Positions 20,653 through 29,177 of a stretch of 63,761 nucleotides of DNA are shown here, piece by piece. Every line of letters begins with the position of its first letter. Position 1 is the stretch's first letter. The notes under the pieces were generated by a model, which saw only the letters and a program-made list of their open reading frames with translations, ran no database searches and was not told the origin of the DNA. The DNA comes from Clostridium sulfidigenes. Its GTDB lineage: Bacteria > Bacillota > Clostridia > Clostridiales > Clostridiaceae. The position numbers and the translations under genes are program-made. Location of the stretch: NCBI RefSeq assembly GCF_000732635.1, contig NZ_JPMD01000020.1, forward strand, positions 1 to 63,761, written 5' to 3'.

Positions 20653-20982
20653 TTATAATGTTTCGTAGTATTCTTTAATAAATCCTTCGATATCATCTAG
20701 TGTAGCAATTTTATCTGGAGTTATTGTAGCTACACAAGCTCCACCATTGTAAATTTTCATAGTTGGAAGTCCTAGAACTTTTTGTCCTATAGCAACTCTT
20801 CTTGCTCCACCTATGTTTAAGCTAGCAAATTTTATTTTATCTTCATACTTAGGTTCTAAATCGTGAACACCTGGCATTAAAGCTATACATATTTCACATT
20901 TATCTCCCCAAAAATCTACGAAAACTGGTTTATCACTGTTTAAAACTTCTGACTCAAAATTATCTTTGTTTAATTCTATCAT
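20653..20982 (-). CDS. trxA: Thioredoxin of the glycine reductase operon, atypical CEIC active site
   Basis: A 109-residue thioredoxin fold (VFVDFWGDKCEICIALMP, later GLPTMKIYNGG with the cis-Pro). It passes electrons from thioredoxin reductase to GrdA. The redox motif is Cys29-Glu-Ile-Cys32, not the common CGPC. Glycine-reductase thioredoxins of clostridia are known to differ from the norm here, so it is probably tuned to GrdA. It sits between trxB and grdE in the operon. Confidence 0.92.
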   Translation of the reverse strand: MIELNKDNFESEVLNSDKPVFVDFWGDKCEICIALMPGVHDLEPKYEDKIKFASLNIGGARRVAIGQKVLGLPTMKIYNGGACVATITPDKIATLDDIEGFIKEYYETL

Positions 20983-21054
20983 TGTATTTTACCTACCTTT
21001 CAGATTATAAATATTTATTAATATATAATTTACCTAAAGTAAATAAATTATATT

Positions 21055-21978
21055 CTAATGTGAATTTTCTATATAATGCTCTGCATTAGTAGCCGCAATA
21101 GCCCCATCTGCTGCCGCTGTAATAACTTGTCTTAATGATTTTTCTCTAACATCTCCAGCTGCAAATACTCCTGGTATGTTAGTTCTCATTTCTTCATCAG
21201 TTATTATATCTCCTCTTTCAGTCATGTTTACTTTGCCTTTAAACAGTTCTGATATTGGTAAATATCCAACAAATACAAAGCAACCATTAACTTCTAAAGT
21301 GCTAACTTCACCAGTTTTTCTATTTTTTATAGTTAAGCTTTCTAGAATTTCATCTCCGTTAGCTTCTTCTACAACAGAGTCCCAAATAAATTTGATTTTA
21401 GGATTTGCAAAAGCTTTTTCTTGTAGTGATTTAGCTGCTCTTAATGAATCTCTTCTATGAATTACGGTAACAGTTTCACCAAATTTAGCAAGATATATAG
21501 CTTCAGTAATAGCTGAGTCACCGCCGCCAATTACAGCAATATCAAGTTCAGTAAAGAAATCTGCATCACATGTAGCACAATAAGAAACTCCTCTACCTCT
21601 TAACTCTATCTCATTTTTAAATCCACCAAGTCTTGGAGTTGCTCCAGTTGCAATTATTATTGTTTTAGCTTGATATTCACTTTTTCTACATTTAATAACT
21701 TTAATATCACCTTCTAAAACAGTTTCAACTACTTCGTCTTTAACAAACTCAGTACCAAAATCTTCTGCTTGTTGTCTCATTCTTTGACTTAATGTTGTTC
21801 CAGTACATTCTTCAATTGAACCTGGATAATTCTCTAATTCGTCAGTTGTTGTTGCCTGACCACCATATTTTGCTCTCTCAATGATTAACGTTTTCATTCG
21901 TGATCTTGAAGCATATAGTCCTGCTGATAATCCTGCAGGTCCTCCTCCAATTATTATAGTGTCATAAATTTGTGACAT
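21055..21978 (-). CDS. trxB: Thioredoxin reductase
   Basis: NADPH-dependent flavoprotein, 307 residues, supplying electrons to TrxA and so to GrdA. The FAD motif GGGPAGLSAG is at 11-20, the redox pair Cys134-Ala-Thr-Cys137 (SYCATCDAD) is at the usual place, the pyridine nucleotide motif GGGDSA is at 151-156, and the C-terminal FAD motif GVFAAGDVRE is present. It starts 15 bp after grdX. Confidence 0.95.
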   Translation of the reverse strand: MSQIYDTIIIGGGPAGLSAGLYASRSRMKTLIIERAKYGGQATTTDELENYPGSIEECTGTTLSQRMRQQAEDFGTEFVKDEVVETVLEGDIKVIKCRKSEYQAKTIIIATGATPRLGGFKNEIELRGRGVSYCATCDADFFTELDIAVIGGGDSAITEAIYLAKFGETVTVIHRRDSLRAAKSLQEKAFANPKIKFIWDSVVEEANGDEILESLTIKNRKTGEVSTLEVNGCFVFVGYLPISELFKGKVNMTERGDIITDEEMRTNIPGVFAAGDVREKSLRQVITAAADGAIAATNAEHYIENSH

Positions 21979-21993
21979 ATCAATATACCTCCC

Positions 21994-22371
21994 TTAGTTA
22001 ATAGCATGATCTATTAAGTCTGAATCTATTACTTGAAAATCTGTTAATATTTTTTCACTCCATTTTGGAGTGTTAAAATCTCTTAAAAATTTTTCTGTTG
22101 TACCTATAGCATTTTCTATAATTTCTAAAGACTGCAAATCAACTCCATTGACAACCTCCGTTGAAACACAAACAGTTCTGTAAGGAGTTTCATTCGGCTT
22201 TACACTTCCCATCAATGGATGAGTAAGTATTCTATTGCCTTTATGAATATAATTTCTTACTTTTTTTAGTATATCCAACTGGGGCACATCTATAAACTCA
22301 ACTTTAAACTTTTCTTCAAATTTTTCTTTTGACATAGGATTGTTAGTTACAATAAATAATGGTTCTATCAT
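21994..22371 (-). CDS. grdX: GrdX, conserved glycine reductase operon protein
   Basis: A 125-residue cytoplasmic protein found as the first gene of grd operons. The conserved start (EPLFIVTNNPMS) and the segment ILTHPLMGSVKPNETPYRTV are recognisable. Its biochemical role is not established. AGGAGG precedes the ATG. It is the first gene after the glycine riboswitch and its terminator, so it shares the glycine control of the operon. Confidence 0.9.
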   Translation of the reverse strand: MIEPLFIVTNNPMSKEKFEEKFKVEFIDVPQLDILKKVRNYIHKGNRILTHPLMGSVKPNETPYRTVCVSTEVVNGVDLQSLEIIENAIGTTEKFLRDFNTPKWSEKILTDFQVIDSDLIDHAIN

Positions 22372-22406
22372 TTAAATTCCTCCTATTAGGTGCATATAGG
22401 TGCATA

Positions 22407-22449
22407 TAAAAAAGCATAGCGCAAAATATTAATATATTTTGCCCTATGC
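22407..22449 (-). terminator. Riboswitch-controlled terminator before grdX
   Basis: A 16-bp arm pair (22414-22429 with 22434-22449, one mismatch) is followed on the minus strand by TTTTTTATAT. Its 5' arm starts at the 3' edge of the second glycine aptamer, so aptamer folding can compete with it. By analogy with known tandem glycine riboswitches, glycine should favour read-through. Confidence 0.85.
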
Positions 22450-22606
22450 CTCTGTATTTTAACCTGAGAGTTTTGCTCCTTCGGTGCATATACGCTTTCC
22501 AGAGTTTTGTCCATTTTCGGTCCTTTTGCCTGAGAGTTTCATATTTATTTGGCAAAATAAATACTTGCTTCTTCGGCTACCTAATTTAATAGATTCTCTC
22601 CCGAAA
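22445..22606 (-). promoter_or_regulatory. Tandem glycine riboswitch
   Basis: On the minus strand two aptamers follow each other. The first runs from GGGAGAG past GGTAGCCGAAGAAGC to ACTCTCAGGC. The second has GCACCGAAGGAGCAAAACTC, then TCAGG and CAGAGG. CCGAAGGAGCAA with CTCTCAGG is the signature of the glycine (gcvT) class. It lies between the grd promoter and a terminator, tying glycine reductase expression to free glycine. Confidence 0.95.
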
Positions 22607-22643
22607 ATATCATCCAAATTATTATTTTCTTTACTTTCTATCT

Positions 22644-22672
22644 TTAATATCAGTATATAATATATTTGTCTA
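22644..22672 (-). promoter_or_regulatory. Promoter of the grd operon
   Basis: TAGACA and TATTAA with a 17-bp spacer on the minus strand, about 35 bp upstream of the first riboswitch aptamer. Confidence 0.6.
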
Positions 22673-23090
22673 ATATTCTACATATTTTTATTGTTTTATT
22701 ATTTGATTTTTCTATAGTTTCTATAAAGTTTTTTTTAATAAAAATATTCTGTCAATTATATATATCATTATATCCTTCATATATATCCTTTATTAATATG
22801 GAGAAATTCGTTGCATACCAACCTCTAGAGCATACTCATATACCTATTTTTTCATTTTCAGAAATAATTTTAAAATGAATTTACTTATGATATATTCAAA
22901 TACCTATACTTATAAACGTAAAAACATATTGATATTTTTTTAACTTTTTAAATATGGTTATTATTTTTTCTATAAATCAATTTCTGTACTTTATTGTTAT
23001 TAAAAACTCTTTGAACAGCCCAATGTATAATAAATTTATTTGTATATTATAATTTAAATTATAAATTTTTATTCTGTTTATAATAATATG
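22673..23090. other. AT-rich intergenic stretch without recognised gene
   Basis: About 420 bp between the grd promoter and the trmL terminator. A short plus-strand open frame inside has no ribosome-binding site and low-complexity composition. No RNA gene or clear regulatory motif was recognised. Confidence 0.6.
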
Positions 23091-23119
23091 AAAGGACATG
23101 ACCTTAAATCATATCCTTT
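23091..23119 (-). terminator. Terminator after trmL
   Basis: AAAGGACATGA pairs with TCATATCCTTT (one mismatch) around a 7-nt loop, just past the stop of trmL. Confidence 0.6.
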
Positions 23120-23127
23120 TTAATATA

Positions 23128-23595
23128 CTACTTCATATTTTTAAATCCTATTTGTCTCAATCCCTCATAAGCAATTATAGCAACCGTATTGGAAAGGTTA
23201 AGAGATCTAGTTGTAGTATCTACCATAGGCACCTTTATAAGATTATCTTTATTTTCTTCTCTTATATAATCAGGTAATCCTTTAGATTCTCTACCAAATA
23301 CTAAAAAATCACCTTCTTTAAAATTGGGTTCATTATAATATTTAGTTCCTTTAGTAGTACAAAAATAAAATGTTCCATTCTTATATTTTTCCCTTAAAGC
23401 TTCATAACTTTCATGAATTTCTAACTCTAACTGTGGCCAATAGTCAAGTCCAGCCCTTCTTACTGCTTTTTCATCTAAGCTAAATCCTAAAGGTTTTATT
23501 AAATGCAGCTTACAATTAGTAAGTACACAAGTTCTCCCTATATTCCCAGTATTTTGAGGAATCTCTGGTTGAAATAATACTATGTTTAAGTTCAC
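23128..23595 (-). CDS. trmL: tRNA (cytidine(34)-2'-O)-methyltransferase
   Basis: SPOUT-class methyltransferase that methylates the wobble ribose of leucine tRNAs using S-adenosylmethionine. Its 155 residues are a full-length, minimal SpoU-like knot protein. Motif 1 is QPEIPQNTGNIGRTC, motif 2 LVFGRESKGLP, and motif 3 RSLNLSNTVAIIAYEGLRQ. GGAGG precedes the ATG. It stands alone between the HAD gene and the grd promoter region. Confidence 0.93.
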   Translation of the reverse strand: MNLNIVLFQPEIPQNTGNIGRTCVLTNCKLHLIKPLGFSLDEKAVRRAGLDYWPQLELEIHESYEALREKYKNGTFYFCTTKGTKYYNEPNFKEGDFLVFGRESKGLPDYIREENKDNLIKVPMVDTTTRSLNLSNTVAIIAYEGLRQIGFKNMK

Positions 23596-23615
23596 TATTA
23601 CGTCCTCCTAAAAAT

Positions 23616-23631
23616 AAGCCTATTCAGGCTT
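23616..23631 (-). terminator. Short terminator candidate upstream of trmL
   Basis: AAGCCT-ATTC-AGGCTT, then TATTTTTAGG on the minus strand. It could end the moxR-DUF58-transglutaminase-HAD transcript. Confidence 0.4.
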
Positions 23632-23699
23632 GATAAAGATATAATACTTCATTTCTATTTCTATGTAAAGTTTATAACTTTAAAAACTTTTTTAACATT

Positions 23700-24521
23700 C
23701 TATTTTAATATAAACTCTTCAATGACATGAGCAACTCCATCATCTTCATTACTAAGAGTCACATAATCTGCTTGTTTTTTTACAAATTCTTCAGCATTTC
23801 CCATAGCTACACCTATCCCAGCAAACTTGATCATAGAAATGTCGTTTTCGTTATCTCCCATACAAATTACTTCCTCTCTATGAATTCCATAATACTGACA
23901 TATTTTCTTTACTGCTTCTCCCTTGGATGTCCCCTTTTTCATAATCTCAAAGCTACTCTCCATAGAACTTACTACTTCAAAGCTTTTTAGATTTAAAAAT
24001 TCTTCCTTTGCTGCTATAACTCTCTCTTTATCCTCATGTACTACCATAACCTTAATTAAATTTCCACTTTCTTCAAATAATTTTTCCCATTCATTTATAA
24101 TTCTTATGGCTACCTGTCTATTTTTAGGTAAGGTTGCATTTGCTTTACTATATATTAATGCCGAATGCTTTATCTCTTCTGTATATATTGTGTCAGCACT
24201 ATAAAATTGAGGCATAATATCATACTTTTTTAATAATTTTAAAATGACTCTACACTCTTCCTTATTTAGATACTCTTCATATATAGCTTTATCTAAATCT
24301 TTTTCTCTAATATAAGCTCCATTTGAAGCTATAATAGGGGTTTTTACCCCTATTATATCCCCATAATAATTGGCTGATACAAATATTCTTCCTGTTGCAA
24401 CTACAAATTTAACCCCTTTATTATGAGCTTCATTGATTGCATTTAAATTTCTTTCAGATATTTTCTTTTTACTATTTAATAATGTGCCATCCATATCAAC
24501 ACAAATTAATTTATATTTCAT
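23700..24521 (-). CDS. HAD-superfamily hydrolase, Cof/IIB type
   Basis: A 273-residue cytoplasmic phosphatase. Motif I DMDGTLLNS gives the nucleophile and acid Asp pair, a lysine precedes the C-terminal region, and motif IV is GDNENDISMI. The IIB cap lies between. Family members dephosphorylate sugar phosphates and nucleotides, and the substrate here is unknown. The ATG at 24521 overlaps the stop of the upstream gene (TAATG) and has GGAGGG close by. A 4-codon longer start lacks a ribosome-binding site. Translation is likely coupled to the transglutaminase gene. Confidence 0.85.
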   Translation of the reverse strand: MKYKLICVDMDGTLLNSKKKISERNLNAINEAHNKGVKFVVATGRIFVSANYYGDIIGVKTPIIASNGAYIREKDLDKAIYEEYLNKEECRVILKLLKKYDIMPQFYSADTIYTEEIKHSALIYSKANATLPKNRQVAIRIINEWEKLFEESGNLIKVMVVHEDKERVIAAKEEFLNLKSFEVVSSMESSFEIMKKGTSKGEAVKKICQYYGIHREEVICMGDNENDISMIKFAGIGVAMGNAEEFVKKQADYVTLSNEDDGVAHVIEEFILK

Positions 24522-26923
24522 TAGTCCCTCCATAGATTAAATACAAAATACTTATTAATAATGTATTTATACCATTTTTCTCTTTCCTTAATATAATTCT
24601 CAATATACATGAAATATTCTTTTTTTTCAAAGGTACTTGATAATATTTCTCCATAAAACTCATCATAGACCAAATTTACAATATCTCTTAATCTATTTTG
24701 TAGATCTCTATCCCTTATAGAATCTACAAATTCTAGATCTCCACTACTTTTACTTTTTACTATGCCTTGAGTTTTTAGTCTTTTTAAATAATAATTATAT
24801 AAAGGTATCATGCTTTTATTATTAACAATTCTCATCTTATTAATCTCATACAGTCCAGCAAATATAGCTATCATTACAGCTAATGCTCCTGTAGTTACAT
24901 ATATTCCTATATATCTATTAAATTTATCATCTTCTCCTATTTCACTTTCCTCTTCATTAAATCCTGGCTTATTTTTATTAATTTTATTATTGGATTCATT
25001 ATTGGGATTACTTTCTGTTGCTGTATTTTCTAATTCAATTTCTTCTTGAGCTTCTTCATGTTCAGTAGGAGTTGGTGCTGAGTCTACTATGGCCCATTGA
25101 TTCCTATAAGGGTTTATAAGTATTTCCGCCCATGCATGAGCGTCAGCATTAGTTACCTTATAGCTACCATCTTCTCCTTTATCATCTGACATCTTAAATC
25201 CTTCTACATATCTAGCTGGAACACCTGCAATTCTACACATCATTACTGTTGCAGACGCAAAATAAGTACAATATCCTTTCTTATCTAACAGTATAAAATT
25301 GCTTACAAAATCGTTATATTCATCATTATCTCCAACATTAGTAACATACTTATAATTTTTCATCAAATAACTTCTTATAGCTAAGGCTTTTTCGTGAGTG
25401 GTTAGTTCCTCCACAGTCTTTTCTTTTGCTTGTGCTTCACCAATTAATATATCATCAACTATTTTATATACTTCATCATTAATCGGAGCATCAAGCTGAA
25501 GATAATTCATGTAATGTAGCATAAAGTTATTTAAAAAGGAACTTTCTTTGTTTACATACTCCATACCTTTAGATGTATCTATTGATGACATTAAATTTTC
25601 TCTATAAGAATAATCATCAACTCCAAACTCCCTTTGAGGCATTATATAATTTTCATTCAATGGAGTTTTTTTATACATAGAATTTTGAATTCCTTCAAGA
25701 TAATTATCAAAATCACCATAAGATATATAACTAACCTTGTAAGGTTCCTTTATCTCTACATCACTCATAAATATCGGAATTAAATCTACAAACAGATCCT
25801 TACTATCATTAATAATATTATTACTATTGTTAGGAGTAAAATAAGAAGTAGTTTTAAAGTTTTTTCCTGGAATTATAGTTAATATTTTTTCTTCAGTCTG
25901 AAAACTTTCATCTTTTGTTGGTTGCATAAGTTTATGCATGGGCATATTGGAAGCTTCACTAATCTCAACCTTTCTCATTACTTTATCTTCAGATTTTATC
26001 CATGATCTTCCTGTATAATAATCCATAGCCTTTCCTCTTAAATAAAAAGGCTTATCTGATATTACTTTAAACACCTCTCTACGATTTAATGCTATTGATC
26101 CTCCTAAAATTGTAGATGAATCACTATATCCACTTTGCTTCATTGAAAAGCTTCCCTTCAAAGCTTCTAAAGAAGGATTTTTTTCCTTTTCTTTTTTTCT
26201 TGCAAATTCATTTCTAAAAAAAGTAGTAAAATTGTCTACAGTTTTCCCTTTGTATTCTTGAGGTAGTATCAATACTAATCCAGGAATTAGTAAAGCAAGT
26301 ATTAGTATTAACGTAATCATATATGTTATATTAATATCTATTTTAACTTCTCTTCCTCTATATTCTCTGCATTTTTTAATATATTCTCCTGTTCCTAATG
26401 TTATAATAACAGCTGCTAAAAAATAAGGAATGTTAGGAATAACATTTTTATAGAATATTTGATACCAGAAAATCACAAAAACACCTATTGAAAAAAACAA
26501 AGGAGTATATATGAATTTCTGAGTTATAGATATAAGCACAGCTATAAGTAAAGGAATTCCTATTGAAAATATATGAATAAACTCCTCAAAGTTAATATTT
26601 TTGGCCTTAAGGGCTGCATTATTTATATTTTTTAAATTAAGTGATATTACTTCAATTTCCTTCAATACAAATATTCCAGAAGTTATATAGATAATTATCC
26701 CTAATAAAATAAAAACAATAATAAAAAAGATTATTTTTTTTCTTATACTATTAAGTACTTTAGAAAAAAACAGATAAATTAGTATACCCATGGCAAATAG
26801 TAGAATTAAAAATACAAAATTTAGTTCCTCTATCTTAAAACAATCTACTATAAGCTTTATTACTATTGTAAAATTTATAATAACTAAAAAAGATTTTAAT
26901 ATTTTTTCTTCAATCACTCTCAT
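24521..26923 (-). CDS. Membrane transglutaminase-like protein (TgpA type)
   Basis: An 800-residue membrane protein. About six hydrophobic helices fill residues 1-220, an extracellular region follows, then a transglutaminase-like core with the catalytic Cys in GYCTYFASA, His in DAHAWAEI and a following Asp. A disordered Asn/Glu-rich linker, one more transmembrane helix and a cytoplasmic tail end the protein. The MoxR-DUF58-transglutaminase set recurs in bacteria. The substrate is unknown, though an external protein or peptide target is likely. It starts 4 bp after the DUF58 gene. Confidence 0.88.
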   Translation of the reverse strand: MRVIEEKILKSFLVIINFTIVIKLIVDCFKIEELNFVFLILLFAMGILIYLFFSKVLNSIRKKIIFFIIVFILLGIIIYITSGIFVLKEIEVISLNLKNINNAALKAKNINFEEFIHIFSIGIPLLIAVLISITQKFIYTPLFFSIGVFVIFWYQIFYKNVIPNIPYFLAAVIITLGTGEYIKKCREYRGREVKIDINITYMITLILILALLIPGLVLILPQEYKGKTVDNFTTFFRNEFARKKEKEKNPSLEALKGSFSMKQSGYSDSSTILGGSIALNRREVFKVISDKPFYLRGKAMDYYTGRSWIKSEDKVMRKVEISEASNMPMHKLMQPTKDESFQTEEKILTIIPGKNFKTTSYFTPNNSNNIINDSKDLFVDLIPIFMSDVEIKEPYKVSYISYGDFDNYLEGIQNSMYKKTPLNENYIMPQREFGVDDYSYRENLMSSIDTSKGMEYVNKESSFLNNFMLHYMNYLQLDAPINDEVYKIVDDILIGEAQAKEKTVEELTTHEKALAIRSYLMKNYKYVTNVGDNDEYNDFVSNFILLDKKGYCTYFASATVMMCRIAGVPARYVEGFKMSDDKGEDGSYKVTNADAHAWAEILINPYRNQWAIVDSAPTPTEHEEAQEEIELENTATESNPNNESNNKINKNKPGFNEEESEIGEDDKFNRYIGIYVTTGALAVMIAIFAGLYEINKMRIVNNKSMIPLYNYYLKRLKTQGIVKSKSSGDLEFVDSIRDRDLQNRLRDIVNLVYDEFYGEILSSTFEKKEYFMYIENYIKEREKWYKYIINKYFVFNLWRD

Positions 26924-26927
26924 GGCA

Positions 26928-28097
26928 TCACCTTATTTCTTCTATGCTATAACAATTTATACCTTTATTTAACATATGTGAAATAGCATCATCACTAACC
27001 TTCGGTATTTTATCTAAATAAAATAATGTAACCTCATATCCCTCTGTAGATAAATTTATAAAGTAATCTATATTTTCTTTGCTCATATCATAGGTTACTA
27101 TGACAACAGCGCTTTTCTTATTCACATTATACATAAACTTCTTCATAAAAAGAGGCAACTTACCTCTTCCCTCACTGTACTTACTTACCATATGAGTTTT
27201 TAACCCTTCTAAATGCTCCTTATTGCTAATATTAAAAACTTCAGTATTTTCTCCTATAATTATAGCTTGTGAATTAGCACTTTTCTCCTGCATATATTTT
27301 ATTAGAGATAAGAAAAACTCTACAAGTTCTTCCTCTCTTACTCCATCTTTATCCATACTATAAGGATCTTTTCTTAAGTCTAAAAACACATGTATACGAG
27401 GACTTTCACTACTTTCATATTCCTTTATGAATAATTTTCCATGTTTTGCAGTAACCTTCCAATTTACCCTTCTATAACTATCTCCAATTCTATATTCTCT
27501 AATATTTTTGATAGTCTCTAAGCTTTCCGGTCCTTTATTTAGCTCCTGCATTATTGTTTTAGTATTAAACTCTCTTAAATTAGCTCCTTTAATTTTAATG
27601 CTCTTCAAAGGGTATATGCTAGGATATACCTTTATAGTTTCTTTATGGCTATAGGAACTTTTCCAAGTAAAAACTCCAAATATATCACTAACTATACTCG
27701 TTGTGCTACCTAACCTATAGTCACCTCTAATTGGTATTTTTATATCTTTCTTTATGAATTTATTACCATTTATTTTTATAGAAATAATATCTCCTCTATA
27801 TTTATTCATAATTCTTTTTAAAAGGGAATTTTCAATTTCCATATATGGTATTGGAAATATTGAATCATTGTATACCTTTATAATTATATTATTATTTTCA
27901 CCAGCAATTATTTCCTTTTTATCATTAACTACATCAATATTTAAATTTTTACTTACAAAATAAATATATATACTTGTAATAATTAACACTAAGAGAAGGC
28001 AATAAAAAATAGAATAGGGTAAATTCCCGCCTGAAAACAGAGCAAATATATAAGACAGAATAGTTAATATAAAATAGGACTTTTTAATCTTCAACAT
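26928..28097 (-). CDS. DUF58 domain protein with two N-terminal membrane helices
   Basis: A 389-residue protein with two transmembrane helices (about 8-50), a beta-rich middle and the DUF58 motif region YRIGDSYRRVNWKVTAKHGKLFIKE, followed by a von Willebrand A-like fold (VFLDLRKDP). It overlaps the MoxR gene by 14 bp and lies 4 bp before the transglutaminase gene. DUF58 proteins are thought to work with MoxR ATPases in assembly or maturation, but no reaction is proven. Confidence 0.87.
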   Translation of the reverse strand: MLKIKKSYFILTILSYIFALFSGGNLPYSIFYCLLLVLIITSIYIYFVSKNLNIDVVNDKKEIIAGENNNIIIKVYNDSIFPIPYMEIENSLLKRIMNKYRGDIISIKINGNKFIKKDIKIPIRGDYRLGSTTSIVSDIFGVFTWKSSYSHKETIKVYPSIYPLKSIKIKGANLREFNTKTIMQELNKGPESLETIKNIREYRIGDSYRRVNWKVTAKHGKLFIKEYESSESPRIHVFLDLRKDPYSMDKDGVREEELVEFFLSLIKYMQEKSANSQAIIIGENTEVFNISNKEHLEGLKTHMVSKYSEGRGKLPLFMKKFMYNVNKKSAVVIVTYDMSKENIDYFINLSTEGYEVTLFYLDKIPKVSDDAISHMLNKGINCYSIEEIR

Positions 28098-29040
28098 ATA
28101 CTCTCACCTTTGGAGCTATTACCACATTTAAAATTTCTTCTAAAACATTTTCAGCCTTTATTCCCCTTGCAATAGAGCCATTGGTTAATATTATCCTATG
28201 AGAAAGAACTAACTTAACATTTTCTTTAACATCTTCTGGTATTACATAATTTCTATTCTTTATTAAGGCTGTAGCCTGTGCAACCCTAAGTAATGCTAAT
28301 GAAGCTCTTGTACTTCCACCTAATACTATCTCTTTATGGTTTCTTGTGGCATCAATAATATTTACTATATACTTGTTAATCTCATCATTAACCTTTATCT
28401 CCTTAACCTGTTTTTGAATATTTATTATATCTTCTTTTGAAGCCACTGGCATTAATTTATCTAATGGATTTTCTTGTCTATACAAATTTAAAATATAAGC
28501 TTCATCCATTTTGCTTGGATAACCAAGATGTACTTTTATCATAAATCTATCCAATTGAGCCTCAGGTAGAGAAAAAGTTCCCTCATATTCGATAGGATTT
28601 TCTGTAGCCATTATAAAAAACGGCTTCTCTACCTCATAGGTTATGCCTCCTTCTGAAACTTGCATTTCTTCCATGACTTCTAATAGTGCAGACTGTGTTT
28701 TTGGTGATGTTCTATTAATCTCATCTGCTAACACTATATTTGAAAATATAGGTCCCTTATTAAAAGTAAACTTCCCTGTACCAGCATTGTAAATTGAGAT
28801 ACCAGTAATATCTGATGGAAGTAAGTCAGGTGTAAATTGAATTCTACTATATGTTAAGCTCAAACTTTCTTTTATGGCTTTTATCAAAGTTGTCTTTCCA
28901 ACTCCTGGTACATCTTCTATTAAAATATGACCTCCTGAAATCATACCTTTCATGATATCATAAATCTCCTTTTGTTTTCCAACTATAACTTTTTCTATAT
29001 TAGTAACAATATTTTCAATAAGTTCTACATTGTTTTTCAT
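28084..29040 (-). CDS. MoxR-family AAA+ ATPase
   Basis: A 318-residue AAA+ chaperone-like ATPase with Walker A GVPGVGKTTL (as EDVPGVGKTTLIKA), Walker B NIVLADEINRT, sensor 1 ATENP and the C-terminal lid. MoxR proteins remodel partner protein complexes. The downstream DUF58 and transglutaminase proteins are the expected partners. It is the first gene of a four-gene minus-strand operon and has a GGAGG-type ribosome-binding site. Confidence 0.92.
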   Translation of the reverse strand: MKNNVELIENIVTNIEKVIVGKQKEIYDIMKGMISGGHILIEDVPGVGKTTLIKAIKESLSLTYSRIQFTPDLLPSDITGISIYNAGTGKFTFNKGPIFSNIVLADEINRTSPKTQSALLEVMEEMQVSEGGITYEVEKPFFIMATENPIEYEGTFSLPEAQLDRFMIKVHLGYPSKMDEAYILNLYRQENPLDKLMPVASKEDIINIQKQVKEIKVNDEINKYIVNIIDATRNHKEIVLGGSTRASLALLRVAQATALIKNRNYVIPEDVKENVKLVLSHRIILTNGSIARGIKAENVLEEILNVVIAPKVRVYVED

Positions 29041-29133
29041 TTTAATCCTCCCAATTTTGTCCCTTATTTTATTCTTACTATTTCGGTAACATGACCAAAA
29101 AAACCTTTTAATTTTTTGAATTTTTTAAAAATT

Positions 29134-29172
29134 TTACCCAGATATAGACATTCTATGCCTATATCTGGGTAA
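29134..29172 (-). terminator. Terminator after the VanW-family gene
   Basis: A 14-bp perfect stem (29134-29147 with 29159-29172) five bases after the stop, followed by AAAATTTTT on the minus strand. Confidence 0.8.
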
Positions 29173-29177
29173 TAATT

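Noticed and set aside
22343..22555. A 70-codon open frame on the minus strand upstream of grdX
   Set aside because: It runs through the glycine riboswitch and terminator and overlaps grdX. The RNA structure explains the sequence.
22666..22878. A 70-codon plus-strand open frame in the grd-trmL gap
   Set aside because: No ribosome-binding site, low-complexity AT-rich composition, and it overlaps the grd promoter on the other strand.
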